Positions 1 through 8,550 of a stretch of DNA of 64,000 bases are shown in pieces. Source of the DNA: Ruegeria sp. R13_0 (GTDB taxonomy: Bacteria > Pseudomonadota > Alphaproteobacteria > Rhodobacterales > Rhodobacteraceae); the NCBI RefSeq assembly GCF_017743995.1, contig NZ_JAGHRB010000001.1:124001-188000 (forward strand). Reading direction: 5' to 3'. Position numbers and translations under genes: made by a program. Position 1 is the first letter of the stretch. Every line of letters begins with the position of its first letter. Below the pieces are notes generated by a model. The model did not search any database. It was given only the letters and a program-made list of their open reading frames with translations, and was not told the DNA's origin.

Positions 1-402
1 CTGAAAATGGGCCTGACCGAGACCCGACTGGGCCTGATCCCAGCGACGATTGGGCCATACGTGATCGCGCGGATGGGGGAGGCGCGTGCGCGGCGCGTTT
101 TCATGTCGGCGCGTCTGTTTGATGCCGCCGAGGCTGTGGAGCTTGGCCTGTTGGCAAAAGTGGTGCCAGCCGATCAACTGATGCGCGCTGTCGAGGATGA
201 ACTCACCCCCTACCTGTCCTGCGCGCCGGGGGCTGTGGCATCCGCTAAGGCCTTGGTTCAAAACCTCGGCCCGCGTCTTGACGACAGTGTGATTGACCAT
301 ACCATCCAAGCGTTGGTCGCCCGATGGGAAACGCCGGAAGCACGCGAAGGCATCGAAGCATTCTTTGAAAAACGTAACCCCAAGTGGAACAACAAAGATT
401 AA
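1..402 (+). CDS. Enoyl-CoA hydratase/isomerase, C-terminal part (cut by window start)
   Basis: The reading frame is open from the first base, so the start lies outside the window. The visible ~133 residues are the C-terminal half of a crotonase: a helical stretch after the catalytic region and the characteristic end GIEAFFEKRNPKW. Crotonases hydrate or isomerise acyl-CoA double bonds. The phrase around ETRLGLIPATIGPYV resembles methylglutaconyl-CoA hydratases of leucine breakdown, but this cannot be settled without the N-terminal half and the upstream genes. It ends 186 bases before nuoA and is probably the last gene of a separate operon. Confidence 0.9.
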   Translation: MKMGLTETRLGLIPATIGPYVIARMGEARARRVFMSARLFDAAEAVELGLLAKVVPADQLMRAVEDELTPYLSCAPGAVASAKALVQNLGPRLDDSVIDHTIQALVARWETPEAREGIEAFFEKRNPKWNNKD

Positions 403-494
403 CTTGGGGCGTCTATTGTCCGCTGAGGCGAAATCGGGGTGATTCCCGAAGGTCTGTCAAGGGGATGAATGACGTGGTGCGCGCTTGTGTTCGG

Positions 495-523
495 TTGACC
501 CTCTGACCGCGTGGGGCTAGAGA
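495..523 (+). promoter_or_regulatory. Candidate sigma-70 promoter of the nuo operon
   Basis: In the 186-base gap before nuoA a TTGACC hexamer (495-500) is followed after 17 bases by TAGAGA (518-523). Spacing and -35 match are good; the -10 is moderate. It would place transcription start about 60 bases before the nuoA GTG. No other good pair was seen in this gap. Inference from consensus only. Confidence 0.45.
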
Positions 524-588
524 AAGTCGAGTCAACACGCCAATTGACGGCGCCCTCCGAAAGGGGATGCGCAGGAAAGGAGCTAGAC

Positions 589-954
589 GTGGAAGACCTG
601 CTGCGGGAGTATCTCCCTATTCTGGTGTTTCTGGCCGTAGCCATCGGCCTGGGAATTGTCCTGATTCTGGCAGCTGTCGTTCTGGCAGTTCGCAACCCCG
701 ATCCCGAAAAAGTCAGCGCCTATGAATGCGGCTTCAACGCGTTTGATGACGCTCGGATGAAGTTCGATGTGCGCTTCTATCTGGTTTCGATCCTTTTCAT
801 CATTTTCGACCTAGAGATTGCGTTCCTGTTCCCTTGGGCCGTGGGCTTTAAGGACATCAGCGATGTAGGGTTCTGGTCGATGATGGTCTTCTTGGGCGTT
901 TTGACCATCGGCTTTGCCTATGAATGGAAGAAGGGGGCCTTGGAATGGGAGTGA
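589..954 (+). CDS. nuoA: NADH-quinone oxidoreductase subunit A
   Basis: Membrane subunit of complex I. The protein is 121 residues with three hydrophobic segments and the family motif YECGF (residues 45-49) in the loop after the first helix, followed by a segment rich in F/Y/D that lines the quinone-site region. I chose GTG at 589 because AAAGGAG sits 6 bases before it; the frame is open further upstream to 511, but that extension is polar, lacks a ribosome site and is absent from the family. It overlaps the start of nuoB and opens the operon. Confidence 0.93.
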   Translation: MEDLLREYLPILVFLAVAIGLGIVLILAAVVLAVRNPDPEKVSAYECGFNAFDDARMKFDVRFYLVSILFIIFDLEIAFLFPWAVGFKDISDVGFWSMMVFLGVLTIGFAYEWKKGALEWE

Positions 955-1478
955 TGACGGGTGCAAATACCGCCGGCGTCGACAAAGAAGTCGCCACCCA
1001 GGCCCTCAATGCCGAGCTGCAGGACAAAGGCTTCCTGCTGACCTCGACCGAAGACATCATCAATTGGGCGCGGACCGGGTCTTTGCATTGGATGACCTTT
1101 GGTTTGGCCTGTTGCGCGGTCGAGATGATGCACACCTCGATGCCGCGCTATGACGCGGAACGGTTTGGCATCGCGCCGCGTGCGTCCCCACGCCAGTCCG
1201 ACGTGATGATCGTGGCCGGTACGCTGACCAACAAGATGGCTCCGGCGCTGCGCAAGGTCTATGACCAGATGCCCGAGCCGCGCTATGTGATCTCGATGGG
1301 GTCCTGCGCCAATGGCGGCGGCTATTATCACTATTCCTATTCCGTCGTGCGCGGCTGTGACCGTATCGTTCCGGTGGATATCTACGTCCCCGGCTGCCCT
1401 CCGACCGCTGAGGCGCTGCTGTACGGTCTGATGCAGCTGCAACGCAAAATCCGCCGCACCGGCACGATCGTGCGCTGA
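945..1478 (+). CDS. nuoB: NADH-quinone oxidoreductase subunit B
   Basis: Peripheral subunit that holds the terminal cluster N2, which passes electrons to quinone. The cluster ligands are visible: the adjacent cysteines C56-C57, C121 in GSCANGGG and C151 in VPGCPP. Length is 177 residues from ATG 945, which has an AAGGGGG site at the right distance and overlaps the nuoA stop by 10 bases. ATG 924 and ATG 954 are alternative starts in the same frame. The residues between the cysteines ([12 protein letters not shown]) are the normal family signature. Confidence 0.95.
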   Translation: MGVMTGANTAGVDKEVATQALNAELQDKGFLLTSTEDIINWARTGSLHWMTFGLACCAVEMMHTSMPRYDAERFGIAPRASPRQSDVMIVAGTLTNKMAPALRKVYDQMPEPRYVISMGSCANGGGYYHYSYSVVRGCDRIVPVDIYVPGCPPTAEALLYGLMQLQRKIRRTGTIVR

Positions 1479-1485
1479 GGTTGCT

Positions 1486-1692
1486 ATGATTGAAGTCGGT
1501 GATGTCGTGGAACTAAAGAGCGGAGGGGCCAAAATGACCGTTGTTAGTGTTTCTGACAATCAGGTGGAATGCGCATGGCAACTCGGCAATGGCACGCCTA
1601 AGAAAGAAGTCTATCCGCTAGAAGCAATCAGAGGTGCGTCGGTTTTTGGCGGGTTTGACTATGGTGATGACGGAGGTGCGGAACATGAGTGA
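1486..1692 (+). CDS. YodC-like DUF2158 protein between nuoB and nuoC
   Basis: A 68-residue soluble protein with the DUF2158/YodC pattern: an N-terminal [10 protein letters not shown], a central MTV strand and a conserved ECAW segment, suggesting a small beta-barrel like SH3 folds. The function of the family is unknown. It starts 7 bases after nuoB and its stop overlaps the nuoC start (ATGA-type junction), so it is translated with complex I subunits. A role in assembly or regulation is guesswork; the sequence shows no cofactor motif. Confidence 0.75.
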   Translation: MIEVGDVVELKSGGAKMTVVSVSDNQVECAWQLGNGTPKKEVYPLEAIRGASVFGGFDYGDDGGAEHE

Positions 1693-2287
1693 AGCACTCA
1701 AAGAACTCGGTACGCATCTGGAACTGAAACGGTCCGACTGTGTGTTGTCTTGGGACGTCACCCATGGTGAGCTGAACGTGGATGTGGCGCCGTCAAACCT
1801 TGTGGAGTTCATCGAATTCCTCAAAAGCGACCGCTCTTGCCAGTTCTCGACTCTGGTCGATATCACAGGCGTGGATTACCCCGAACGCGCCAAGCGGTTC
1901 GACGTAGTCTATCACTTCCTGTCGATGTACCAGAACCAGCGCATTCGTCTGCGGGTTTCGATCCGCGAAGAAGACATGGTGCCCTCGATCGTCGATACCC
2001 ATCCCTCGGCCAACTGGTTCGAGCGTGAGGTATTCGACATGTTCGGCATCCTGTTCTCGGGCCATCCGGACCTGCGGCGCATCCTGACCGATTACGGGTT
2101 CCGCGGCTATCCGTTACGCAAGGATTTCCCGACCACCGGCTATACCGAGGTTCGTTATGACGAGGCGCAGAAACGCGTGGTTTATGAACCCGTCAGCCTC
2201 GTGCAGGAATACCGTCAGTTTGATTTCATGTCCCCATGGGAAGGTGCCAACTACATTCTTCCGGGGGATGAAAAACAGGAGTCGTAA
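1685..2287 (+). CDS. nuoC: NADH-quinone oxidoreductase subunit C
   Basis: A 200-residue hydrophilic 30-kDa subunit of complex I. It carries the diagnostic ERE/YDMFG-type block ([19 protein letters not shown]) and the following [19 protein letters not shown] segment that contacts NuoD. I chose ATG 1685, which overlaps the stop of the preceding small gene, with GGAGG about 10 bases upstream; the frame stays open back to 1634, but that part matches nothing in the family. nuoC is separate from nuoD here, unlike the fused nuoCD of enterobacteria. Confidence 0.95.
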   Translation: MSEALKELGTHLELKRSDCVLSWDVTHGELNVDVAPSNLVEFIEFLKSDRSCQFSTLVDITGVDYPERAKRFDVVYHFLSMYQNQRIRLRVSIREEDMVPSIVDTHPSANWFEREVFDMFGILFSGHPDLRRILTDYGFRGYPLRKDFPTTGYTEVRYDEAQKRVVYEPVSLVQEYRQFDFMSPWEGANYILPGDEKQES

Positions 2288-2290
2288 GCC

Positions 2291-2464
2291 ATGGAGTTCC
2301 TGATCTGGATCGCTTTCACGATCGCCACGATCATCCCGATGCTGAAACTGCTGCCGCATTTCGGGATCGAGAAGTTCTGGGCGTTTGCCTGTGTCATTCC
2401 GATTGGAACGTTGATCCTGCTGTGGATCATGGCCATGAAGCTGCAAGAGATGGAGCGTCGCTGA
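2291..2464 (+). CDS. Small membrane protein between nuoC and nuoD
   Basis: A 57-residue open frame starting with ATG 3 bases after the nuoC stop. Nearly all of it is hydrophobic: one segment at about residues 3-19 and one at about 30-50, with a basic/acidic tail MKLQEMERR, so a two-helix inner-membrane protein. No family recognised. High-GC third positions and tight packing (the next gene starts 1 base after its stop) support it being real. Comparable tiny genes occur in Rhodobacterales nuo operons; function unknown. Confidence 0.6.
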   Translation: MEFLIWIAFTIATIIPMLKLLPHFGIEKFWAFACVIPIGTLILLWIMAMKLQEMERR

Positions 2465-2465
2465 G

Positions 2466-2591
2466 ATGCTGGGGGAACTGATCATTTTGGGCGCTCTTGG
2501 GGTGCTGCTTGCCGGCGCCGCAGCCAAGGCGGCTGAGGCCGAGAAAGTCCGGGTGCGCGCGGACGCAAAGAAAAAGCGGGGGCGCAGCTGA
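2466..2591 (+). CDS. Very small single-helix protein, alanine/lysine-rich tail
   Basis: A 41-residue open frame: an N-terminal hydrophobic segment (about residues 4-20) followed by a tail alternating alanine with lysine, arginine and glutamate, ending KKKRGRS. It begins 2 bases after the previous stop, and its TGA overlaps the next ATG by one base. Reading it as a membrane-anchored basic peptide is an inference; no homologue is recognised. The case for translation rests on the packing and the codon pattern. Confidence 0.5.
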   Translation: MLGELIILGALGVLLAGAAAKAAEAEKVRVRADAKKKRGRS

Positions 2592-2809
2592 TGGGTTTTG
2601 TCGAAGTGTCATTTGTCGATTTTTTGACCGTGATATCGGTGGGATTGGGCGCGTATGGTTTTTTGCTCGCACCACTGTTGATCGTGGCTCGAATCCAAAA
2701 GGTTCCAGCACGCCGCGTGGCGCTCTTCTTATTGCCAATGATTGGTCCTGTAGCGCTAATTTTTTCAACTATCGCTCGTGCAGAGCGTCGATATTCTGAG
2801 GTCTCATGA
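2591..2809 (+). CDS. Small two-helix membrane protein before nuoD
   Basis: A 72-residue protein with hydrophobic stretches at about residues 10-32 and 43-60 separated by a basic loop (RIQKVPARR). It overlaps the preceding small gene by one base and the nuoD start by four. Base composition is richer in A/T than nuoC or nuoD, hinting at a later arrival. No recognised domain. Probably an inner-membrane protein of unknown role, co-translated with complex I. Confidence 0.55.
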   Translation: MGFVEVSFVDFLTVISVGLGAYGFLLAPLLIVARIQKVPARRVALFLLPMIGPVALIFSTIARAERRYSEVS

Positions 2810-4032
2810 TGGACGGCTCAAGATATGATGACGGCAGCACGGACGCGCTGAGCGGCGAGCAGAAAATCCGCAATTTCAACATCAACTTCGGCCCGCAACA
2901 CCCTGCAGCGCATGGCGTTTTGCGTTTGGTGCTTGAGCTGGACGGAGAAATCGTCGAACGCTGCGATCCGCATATCGGTCTGCTGCACCGTGGCACCGAA
3001 AAGCTGATGGAAAGCCGGACGTATCTGCAGAACTTGCCGTATTTCGACCGTCTGGATTACGTGGCGCCGATGAACCAGGAGCATGCCTGGTGTCTGGCGA
3101 TTGAGAAATTGACTGGGGTTGAAGTGCCACGCCGCGGCTCGCTGATCCGGGTTCTGTATTCCGAGATCGGGCGCATCCTGAACCACCTGCTGAACGTGAC
3201 CACACAGGCGATGGATGTGGGCGCTCTGACCCCGCCGCTGTGGGGTTTTGAAGAACGCGAAAAGCTGATGGTGTTCTATGAGCGCGCCTGTGGCGCCCGC
3301 CTGCACGCCGCCTATTTCCGCCCCGGCGGCGTCCATCAGGACCTGCCGCCCGAACTGCTGGACGATATCGAGGCATGGAGCCACGAATTCCCCGCTGTTC
3401 TCGACGACATTGACGGGTTGTTGACCGAAAACCGCATCTTCAAGCAGCGCAACGCCGATATCGGTGTGGTGACCGAGGATGACATTCAGAAATACGGCTT
3501 CTCGGGCGTGATGGTCCGTGGCTCAGGCCTCGCGTGGGATTTGCGCCGCGCGCAGCCCTACGAATGCTACGACGAGTTCGAGTTCCAGATCCCCGTCGGC
3601 AAGAATGGCGACTGCTACGACCGCTATCTCTGCCGCATGGAAGAGATGCGCCAGTCGCTGCTGATCATCCGTCAGGCCATCGCCAAAATCCGCGAATGCC
3701 CGGGCGACGTACTGGCACGTGGCAAGATCACCCCGCCGAAACGCTCGGACATGAAGACCTCGATGGAGAGCCTGATCCATCACTTCAAACTGTATACCGA
3801 AGGCTTCCACGTCCCCGCAGGCGAAGTCTACGCCGCCGTCGAGGCCCCCAAAGGCGAATTCGGCGTCTATCTGGTCGCCGACGGCACCAACAAGCCTTAC
3901 CGCGCCAAACTGCGCGCGCCGGGTTTCCTGCATCTGCAAGCCATGGATCACGTCGCCGGAGGGCATCAGCTGGCTGACGTTGCGGCGATCATTGGCACTA
4001 TGGATGTGGTGTTTGGGGAGATTGATCGGTGA
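2806..4032 (+). CDS. nuoD: NADH-quinone oxidoreductase subunit D
   Basis: The 49-kDa subunit of complex I, related to the large subunit of NiFe hydrogenases but without metal ligands; with NuoB it forms the quinone pocket. Visible signatures: [11 protein letters not shown] near residue 28, with the loop histidine pair, [25 protein letters not shown] compactly around residues 63-85, and the C-terminal DVVFGEIDR. The length of 408 residues is normal. ATG 2806 and the next ATG 2809 are both possible starts; the GAGG upstream suits either. Confidence 0.97.
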   Translation: MMDGSRYDDGSTDALSGEQKIRNFNINFGPQHPAAHGVLRLVLELDGEIVERCDPHIGLLHRGTEKLMESRTYLQNLPYFDRLDYVAPMNQEHAWCLAIEKLTGVEVPRRGSLIRVLYSEIGRILNHLLNVTTQAMDVGALTPPLWGFEEREKLMVFYERACGARLHAAYFRPGGVHQDLPPELLDDIEAWSHEFPAVLDDIDGLLTENRIFKQRNADIGVVTEDDIQKYGFSGVMVRGSGLAWDLRRAQPYECYDEFEFQIPVGKNGDCYDRYLCRMEEMRQSLLIIRQAIAKIRECPGDVLARGKITPPKRSDMKTSMESLIHHFKLYTEGFHVPAGEVYAAVEAPKGEFGVYLVADGTNKPYRAKLRAPGFLHLQAMDHVAGGHQLADVAAIIGTMDVVFGEIDR

Positions 4033-4460
4033 GGTTGCCTTTCTTCATAGGAACAATCCTTGGATTGGCATCAATTTCAGCCGCTGAAGTGACGGATGCG
4101 GAACGTCAGCAGTTTTATGACACTTGGCAAACTATACTTCCGAAAATGGCAAGTAACCTCGAGTATTGTTTGTTGCCTTTGGATGATAGTGAGTATTGCG
4201 CTGCTTTCTCCAATTACGAAGAGGGGCCACCCACGAGCGCCAAGCAGCATTTGGACGCATCAATTTTGACTGTTTCGACATTCAACATATTGCTGCGTCC
4301 ATTGGAGGTTGAGTATGTGTCCGATCTCAAATGTAAGAGGCCCCAGATATCGGGTGACTATTTGTCCCCGGAATTTAGTGCTCTAGGGGTAACCTTAGCC
4401 GTCAGAGCCTCCAAAGACTCTTGTTACATCGAAATACTGGATGAGGCCGATGCTTCGTAG
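4029..4460 (+). CDS. Hypothetical secreted protein wedged between nuoD and nuoE
   Basis: A 143-residue protein beginning with GTG inside the nuoD stop (GTGA overlap) and ending 8 bases past the nuoE start. Residues 1-19 form a signal peptide (hydrophobic core then SISAAE). The mature part has four cysteines, which could form disulphides in the periplasm. A/T content is clearly higher than in the flanking nuo genes, suggesting recent acquisition. No family recognised; nothing ties it to complex I except position. Confidence 0.55.
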   Translation: MRLPFFIGTILGLASISAAEVTDAERQQFYDTWQTILPKMASNLEYCLLPLDDSEYCAAFSNYEEGPPTSAKQHLDASILTVSTFNILLRPLEVEYVSDLKCKRPQISGDYLSPEFSALGVTLAVRASKDSCYIEILDEADAS

Positions 4461-5556
4461 GCTACACCCCGAACAACCCAAAAGCTTTGCCTTCACCGTT
4501 GCAAACCAGCAATGGGCCGAAGCGCAAATTACCAAATACCCCGAGGGGCGTCAGGCCAGTGCGGTGATCCCTCTGCTGTGGCGCGCGCAGGAGCAGGAGG
4601 GTTGGCTGTCCCGCCCGGCGATTGAATCTGTCGCCGACATGCTGGGCATGGCCTATATCCGTGTGCTCGAGGTCGCCTCGTTCTACTTCATGTTCCAACT
4701 GCAGCCGGTCGGCTCGGTGGCGCATATTCAGGTGTGTGGCACGACCTCCTGCATGATTTGCGGTGCCGAGGATCTGATTGCGGTCTGCAAGGACAAGATC
4801 GCGGCCAAGCCGCATGCGCTATCCGCTGATGGCAAGCTGAGCTGGGAAGAGGTCGAATGCCTTGGGTCCTGTACGAATGCTCCGATGGCGCAGATCGGCA
4901 AGGATTACTATGAAGACCTGACCGCCGAGAGTTTTGGCAAGATCATTGACGATCTGGCGGCGGGGAAGGTGCCTACGCCCGGCCCTCAGAACGGGCGATA
5001 TGCGGCCGAGCCTTTGAAAGGCCTCAGCAGCCTGACCGAACATGAGGCTGGAAAGCCGGAACACAATGCCAGCGTGGCCTTGGCGGCCGAACTGGGCGAT
5101 ACGGTCAAGCGGATCGACGGGACTGAGGTTCCGATCCTCACGCCTTGGTTGGGGAAAGACGGTAAACAGGCTGGGGCATCGGCGGCGGCGAAACCGCCAA
5201 AAGCGCCAGAGCCACCGAAACCTGCCGTGAAACAGGCCGCTGAAGCCAAGGCGAAAGAAGTCGAGGAAGATAAACCCCGAACGCTGACCGAGGCGCGTGG
5301 GGGACTGCCAGATGACTTCAAGATGCTGAAAGGCGTGGGGCCGAAGCTGGAAGAGACGCTGAACGAGCTGGGCTTTTTCCACTATGATCAGATCGCGGCT
5401 TGGACGCCTGAGCACGTGGCCTGGGTGGATGCGCGCCTGAAGTTCAAGGGCCGGATCGAACGCGATGGCTGGATTGAACAAGCGGCCAAGCTGGCCGTTG
5501 GGGATGAGACCGAATTCGCCAAACGTGCCAAGGAAGATGGCACTTACGAAGACTAA
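4450..5556 (+). CDS. nuoE: NADH-quinone oxidoreductase subunit E with C-terminal extension
   Basis: The 24-kDa thioredoxin-like subunit that binds the 2Fe-2S cluster N1a. Ligands are C96, C101 (CGTTSC) and C137, C141 (CLGSC). ATG 4450 gives the usual start [13 protein letters not shown] 4441 lies in frame just upstream. The protein is 368 residues, about twice the usual length. After the canonical domain (to ~175) come an Ala/Pro/Lys-rich linker (about 235-285) and a helix-hairpin-helix-like domain (about 286-350, with [16 protein letters not shown]). Such extensions are known in Rhodobacterales; their role is not. Confidence 0.95.
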   Translation: MLRRLHPEQPKSFAFTVANQQWAEAQITKYPEGRQASAVIPLLWRAQEQEGWLSRPAIESVADMLGMAYIRVLEVASFYFMFQLQPVGSVAHIQVCGTTSCMICGAEDLIAVCKDKIAAKPHALSADGKLSWEEVECLGSCTNAPMAQIGKDYYEDLTAESFGKIIDDLAAGKVPTPGPQNGRYAAEPLKGLSSLTEHEAGKPEHNASVALAAELGDTVKRIDGTEVPILTPWLGKDGKQAGASAAAKPPKAPEPPKPAVKQAAEAKAKEVEEDKPRTLTEARGGLPDDFKMLKGVGPKLEETLNELGFFHYDQIAAWTPEHVAWVDARLKFKGRIERDGWIEQAAKLAVGDETEFAKRAKEDGTYED

Positions 5557-5584
5557 ACGCCCCTGCAAGGGCCATAAGGACGAG

Positions 5585-5812
5585 ATGGACAAGGACAAAG
5601 AGCAAGCCATAGCCCGCAAGGGCCGCCACATCGGCATCGTCATCGCGGTGACGATGGTGGTTTGGCTTGGCATGACCTTGTTCATCGGCCCCGCGATTGG
5701 AATGCCGGGGCGTTATGCACTGCTATTTGATTTCGCCGCTTTGGCTGGCTTCATCTATGCAGGCGTCAACATATTTCAACTCTGGCGCATGCGTCAGGAT
5801 AGCCAAGGGTAA
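5585..5812 (+). CDS. DUF5337 membrane protein
   Basis: A 75-residue protein with a charged N-terminus (MDKDKEQAIARKGRH), a hydrophobic segment at about 16-37 and a second at about 44-65. It matches the DUF5337 family, which is seen mainly in Rhodobacterales nuo operons. ATG 5585 is preceded by AAGGACGAG; an open extension upstream overlaps nuoE and is not conserved in style. Inner-membrane location is inferred from hydrophobicity. Function unknown; nuoF starts 6 bases after its stop. Confidence 0.7.
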   Translation: MDKDKEQAIARKGRHIGIVIAVTMVVWLGMTLFIGPAIGMPGRYALLFDFAALAGFIYAGVNIFQLWRMRQDSQG

Positions 5813-5818
5813 CACGCG

Positions 5819-7117
5819 ATGCTGAAGGATCAGGACCGGATCTTTACCAACATCTACGGGATGCACGAGCGTACTCTGCGCGGCGCGCAAGCCCGAGGTC
5901 ATTGGGATGGCACCGCTGGCCTGATCGAAAAGGGTCGGGATTGGATCATCCAGACGATGAAAGACTCAGGGCTTCGTGGGCGCGGTGGCGCGGGCTTCCC
6001 AACTGGTCTGAAATGGTCGTTCATGCCCAAGGAAAGCGATGGCCGCCCGTCTTATCTGGTCGTGAATGCGGATGAATCTGAGCCGGGCACCTGCAAAGAC
6101 CGTGAGATTATGCGCCACGATCCGCATACGCTGATCGAAGGCTGCCTGATTGCCTCTTTCGCGATGAATGCGCATACCTGCTATATCTACCTGCGCGGCG
6201 AATACATCCGCGAACGCGAGGCGCTGCAGGCCGCGATTGATGAGGCCTATGACGCCGGGCTATTGGGTAAGAACGCGGCCGGCTCGGGATGGGATTTCGA
6301 CATCTTCCTGCATCACGGCGCGGGCGCTTACATCTGCGGTGAAGAAACAGCGCTGATCGAAAGCCTTGAGGGCAAAAAGGGTATGCCGCGCATGAAGCCC
6401 CCATTCCCGGCTGGCGCGGGCCTCTATGGCTGCCCGACCACGGTGAATAACGTGGAGTCCATCGCCGTTGTGCCGACCATCTTGCGCCGGGGCGCGGACT
6501 GGTTCGCAGGCTTTGGTCGTCAGAACAACGCCGGCACCAAGCTGTTTGCGATCTCGGGCCATGTGAACAACCCCTGCGTCGTTGAAGAGGCGATGTCGAT
6601 CCCGTTCGAGCAGCTGATCGAAACCCATTGCGGAGGCATTCGCGGCGGCTGGGACAACCTGCTCGCGGTGATTCCGGGTGGATCGTCTGTTCCGTGCGTG
6701 CGCGGTGAAAACATGCGCGATGCGATCATGGATTTTGACTATCTGCGCGGTGAGCTCGGCTCGGGCCTTGGGACGGCGGCGGTGATCGTGATGGACAAGT
6801 CCACCGACATCATCAAGGCGATCTGGAGGCTGTCGAAATTCTACAAGCATGAAAGCTGCGGCCAGTGTACGCCCTGCCGCGAAGGCACCGGCTGGATGAT
6901 GCGCGTGATGGACCGCCTTGTGCGCGGCGAGGCCGAACTGGAAGAGATCGACATGCTGTTTGACGTGACCAAGCAGGTCGAAGGCCACACGATCTGCGCG
7001 TTGGGCGATGCCGCGGCCTGGCCGATCCAGGGCCTGATCCGCAACTTCCGCGAAGAGATCGAGGACCGCATTAAGGCGCAGAAATCAGGCCGCATGGGGG
7101 CTATGGCAGCGGAATGA
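5819..7117 (+). CDS. nuoF: NADH-quinone oxidoreductase subunit F
   Basis: The NADH- and FMN-binding subunit, where electrons enter complex I. Visible: the glycine-rich NADH loop [13 protein letters not shown] (about residues 53-65), the FMN region [19 protein letters not shown] and the ligands of 4Fe-4S cluster N3 at C347, C350, C353 and C393 ([11 protein letters not shown] and TICALGD). The length of 432 residues is typical. Its stop overlaps the next gene by four bases. Confidence 0.97.
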   Translation: MLKDQDRIFTNIYGMHERTLRGAQARGHWDGTAGLIEKGRDWIIQTMKDSGLRGRGGAGFPTGLKWSFMPKESDGRPSYLVVNADESEPGTCKDREIMRHDPHTLIEGCLIASFAMNAHTCYIYLRGEYIREREALQAAIDEAYDAGLLGKNAAGSGWDFDIFLHHGAGAYICGEETALIESLEGKKGMPRMKPPFPAGAGLYGCPTTVNNVESIAVVPTILRRGADWFAGFGRQNNAGTKLFAISGHVNNPCVVEEAMSIPFEQLIETHCGGIRGGWDNLLAVIPGGSSVPCVRGENMRDAIMDFDYLRGELGSGLGTAAVIVMDKSTDIIKAIWRLSKFYKHESCGQCTPCREGTGWMMRVMDRLVRGEAELEEIDMLFDVTKQVEGHTICALGDAAAWPIQGLIRNFREEIEDRIKAQKSGRMGAMAAE

Positions 7118-7620
7118 TCAGGCAGCCCGACGGATATCATCTGGCCGAACTGAATATTGGCCGCCTGCTGGCCCCGACGGATGACCCTCGGGTGGCTGAG
7201 TTCATGGCCAATCTCGACAAGGTCAACGGCCTGGGCAAGCGGATGCCGGGCTTTGTATGGATGATGGAAGGCTCGGGCGAGCCGGGAACCGGGAATACGG
7301 AAAACGCGATTGGGGGTGATCCTCAATTTGTCGCCAACCTGACGGTTTGGGAAGACGTCGCGAGCCTTGAGACATTTGTCTGGGGCACCATACATAAACA
7401 GTTCTACGACCGCCGTCAGGAGTGGTTTGAACTGCTGGGGGATCAGCATTTCGTCATGTGGTGGGTGCCCGCAGGACACCAGCCAGATCTGGATGAAGCC
7501 ATGGCGCGGTTAGAGCGTCTGCGCCAGAAAGGTCCAAGTGAACACGCCTTTGGATGGGCGGATTTGAAACAAGCAAGCAAGTGGCGCGACAATCGTTGTG
7601 CTCAGGTCGCAGCGGAGTGA
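7114..7620 (+). CDS. DUF3291 protein
   Basis: A 168-residue soluble protein. The family pattern is clear: [13 protein letters not shown] at the start, FVWMMEGSG in the middle and a [18 protein letters not shown] segment that resembles an ABM/monooxygenase-like ferredoxin fold. DUF3291 has no established function. It begins inside the nuoF stop (ATGA junction), so it is coupled to NuoF translation. Tryptophan and histidine content is high, but no catalytic set is obvious. Confidence 0.75.
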   Translation: MIRQPDGYHLAELNIGRLLAPTDDPRVAEFMANLDKVNGLGKRMPGFVWMMEGSGEPGTGNTENAIGGDPQFVANLTVWEDVASLETFVWGTIHKQFYDRRQEWFELLGDQHFVMWWVPAGHQPDLDEAMARLERLRQKGPSEHAFGWADLKQASKWRDNRCAQVAAE

Positions 7621-7700
7621 GCGGGATGACACACCATTCTGATCGCGCGCGCAGCCGCCCAGATGCCAGCCATCTGACAGGAATAAACAAAGTGAAGACA

Positions 7701-8045
7701 ATGAAATTCTCAACCTTTGCTGGCCTGGCGGGGCTTGTGCTGATCTCGGCCTGCGCCGCCGCCTCGTCCGAGGACCGTGTACTGTTTGACGGCCAGTATT
7801 TTCGTGCCAAGGCCAAATCGGTCGACAAACGCAAAACCCCCACTGAATTCACTGTCGTGGTAAGAAACGCCTCCGCTTCGATTGACGGCGCGCGTGAGGC
7901 AGGGCGTTTCGAAGGTACCAAATTCTGCATCCAGAACTTCGGCTCTTCGCGTATTGTTTGGAAGGTTGGCCCGGATACCGAACCGCAGAACCTGCGCATC
8001 AGCGACGATAAACTGACTCTTGCGGGAACCTGCCAGAGACCATGA
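7701..8045 (+). CDS. Putative small lipoprotein
   Basis: A 114-residue protein with a lipoprotein signal: hydrophobic core then LISAC, making Cys18 the predicted lipidated residue. The mature part is beta-rich and has three further cysteines, one near the C-terminus (GTCQRP). GTG 7692, nine bases after an AGGA, is an alternative start adding three residues (VKT). No family recognised. Its stop overlaps the upstream end of the next open stretch, and it probably belongs to the nuo transcript. Confidence 0.6.
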   Translation: MKFSTFAGLAGLVLISACAAASSEDRVLFDGQYFRAKAKSVDKRKTPTEFTVVVRNASASIDGAREAGRFEGTKFCIQNFGSSRIVWKVGPDTEPQNLRISDDKLTLAGTCQRP

Positions 8046-8143
8046 GGCTATTTTCCGCATATCACGGCAGGGCCAGCGGTCTGTTATTGCATAGCAGACA
8101 GGGCGACACCCATCTTGGTCGATCCAAGATGAAAGGACCTGCC

Positions 8144-8548
8144 ATGTCTTATGCGAAAAAATTTGCCATCGGTCTTGCGCTGATGATCCCCGCGATCGCC
8201 GAGGCCAAGCCGCCTTTGCGTGAGGTGAAACAGATCGACAATGAGCTGTATTACATCGCAGTCGCGAAAGAGATCTCAGATTATTGCCCCTCGATCAGTG
8301 GGCGAAAGCTGAAGGCGATCAACGTGATGTGGGGGCTGCGGTCCGAGGCGAACAGCCTTGGCTACTCGGACCAAGAGATCCGGGACTATGTCGAATCCGA
8401 TGCCGAAAAAGACCGGATGCGCGCCAAGGGTGAGGCTTATCTGGCCTCCAACGGCGTGACCTACGAGAACCCGAATTCCTTCTGCACGTTGGGGCGGAAG
8501 GAAATCGACAGAAACAGCGCCATCGGCGTTTATTTGAGGGCGAACTGA
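8144..8548 (+). CDS. DUF5333 periplasmic protein
   Basis: A 134-residue protein with a signal peptide (cleavage probably after AEA, residue ~18). The mature domain has two cysteines (YCPSIS and SFCTLG) that may pair, and an alternating charged helix. It matches DUF5333, a Rhodobacterales family of unknown function. ATG 8144 is chosen because GAAAGGACC precedes it; the frame is open back to 8042, but that part has no signal features. nuoG starts 2 bases after its stop. Confidence 0.7.
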   Translation: MSYAKKFAIGLALMIPAIAEAKPPLREVKQIDNELYYIAVAKEISDYCPSISGRKLKAINVMWGLRSEANSLGYSDQEIRDYVESDAEKDRMRAKGEAYLASNGVTYENPNSFCTLGRKEIDRNSAIGVYLRAN

Positions 8549-8550
8549 CG

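Noticed and set aside
2497..2799. 100-codon frame overlapping the two small genes before nuoD
   Set aside because: The frames at 2466 and 2591 have tighter junctions and membrane-protein character; this one is Arg/Pro-rich and lacks a ribosome site.
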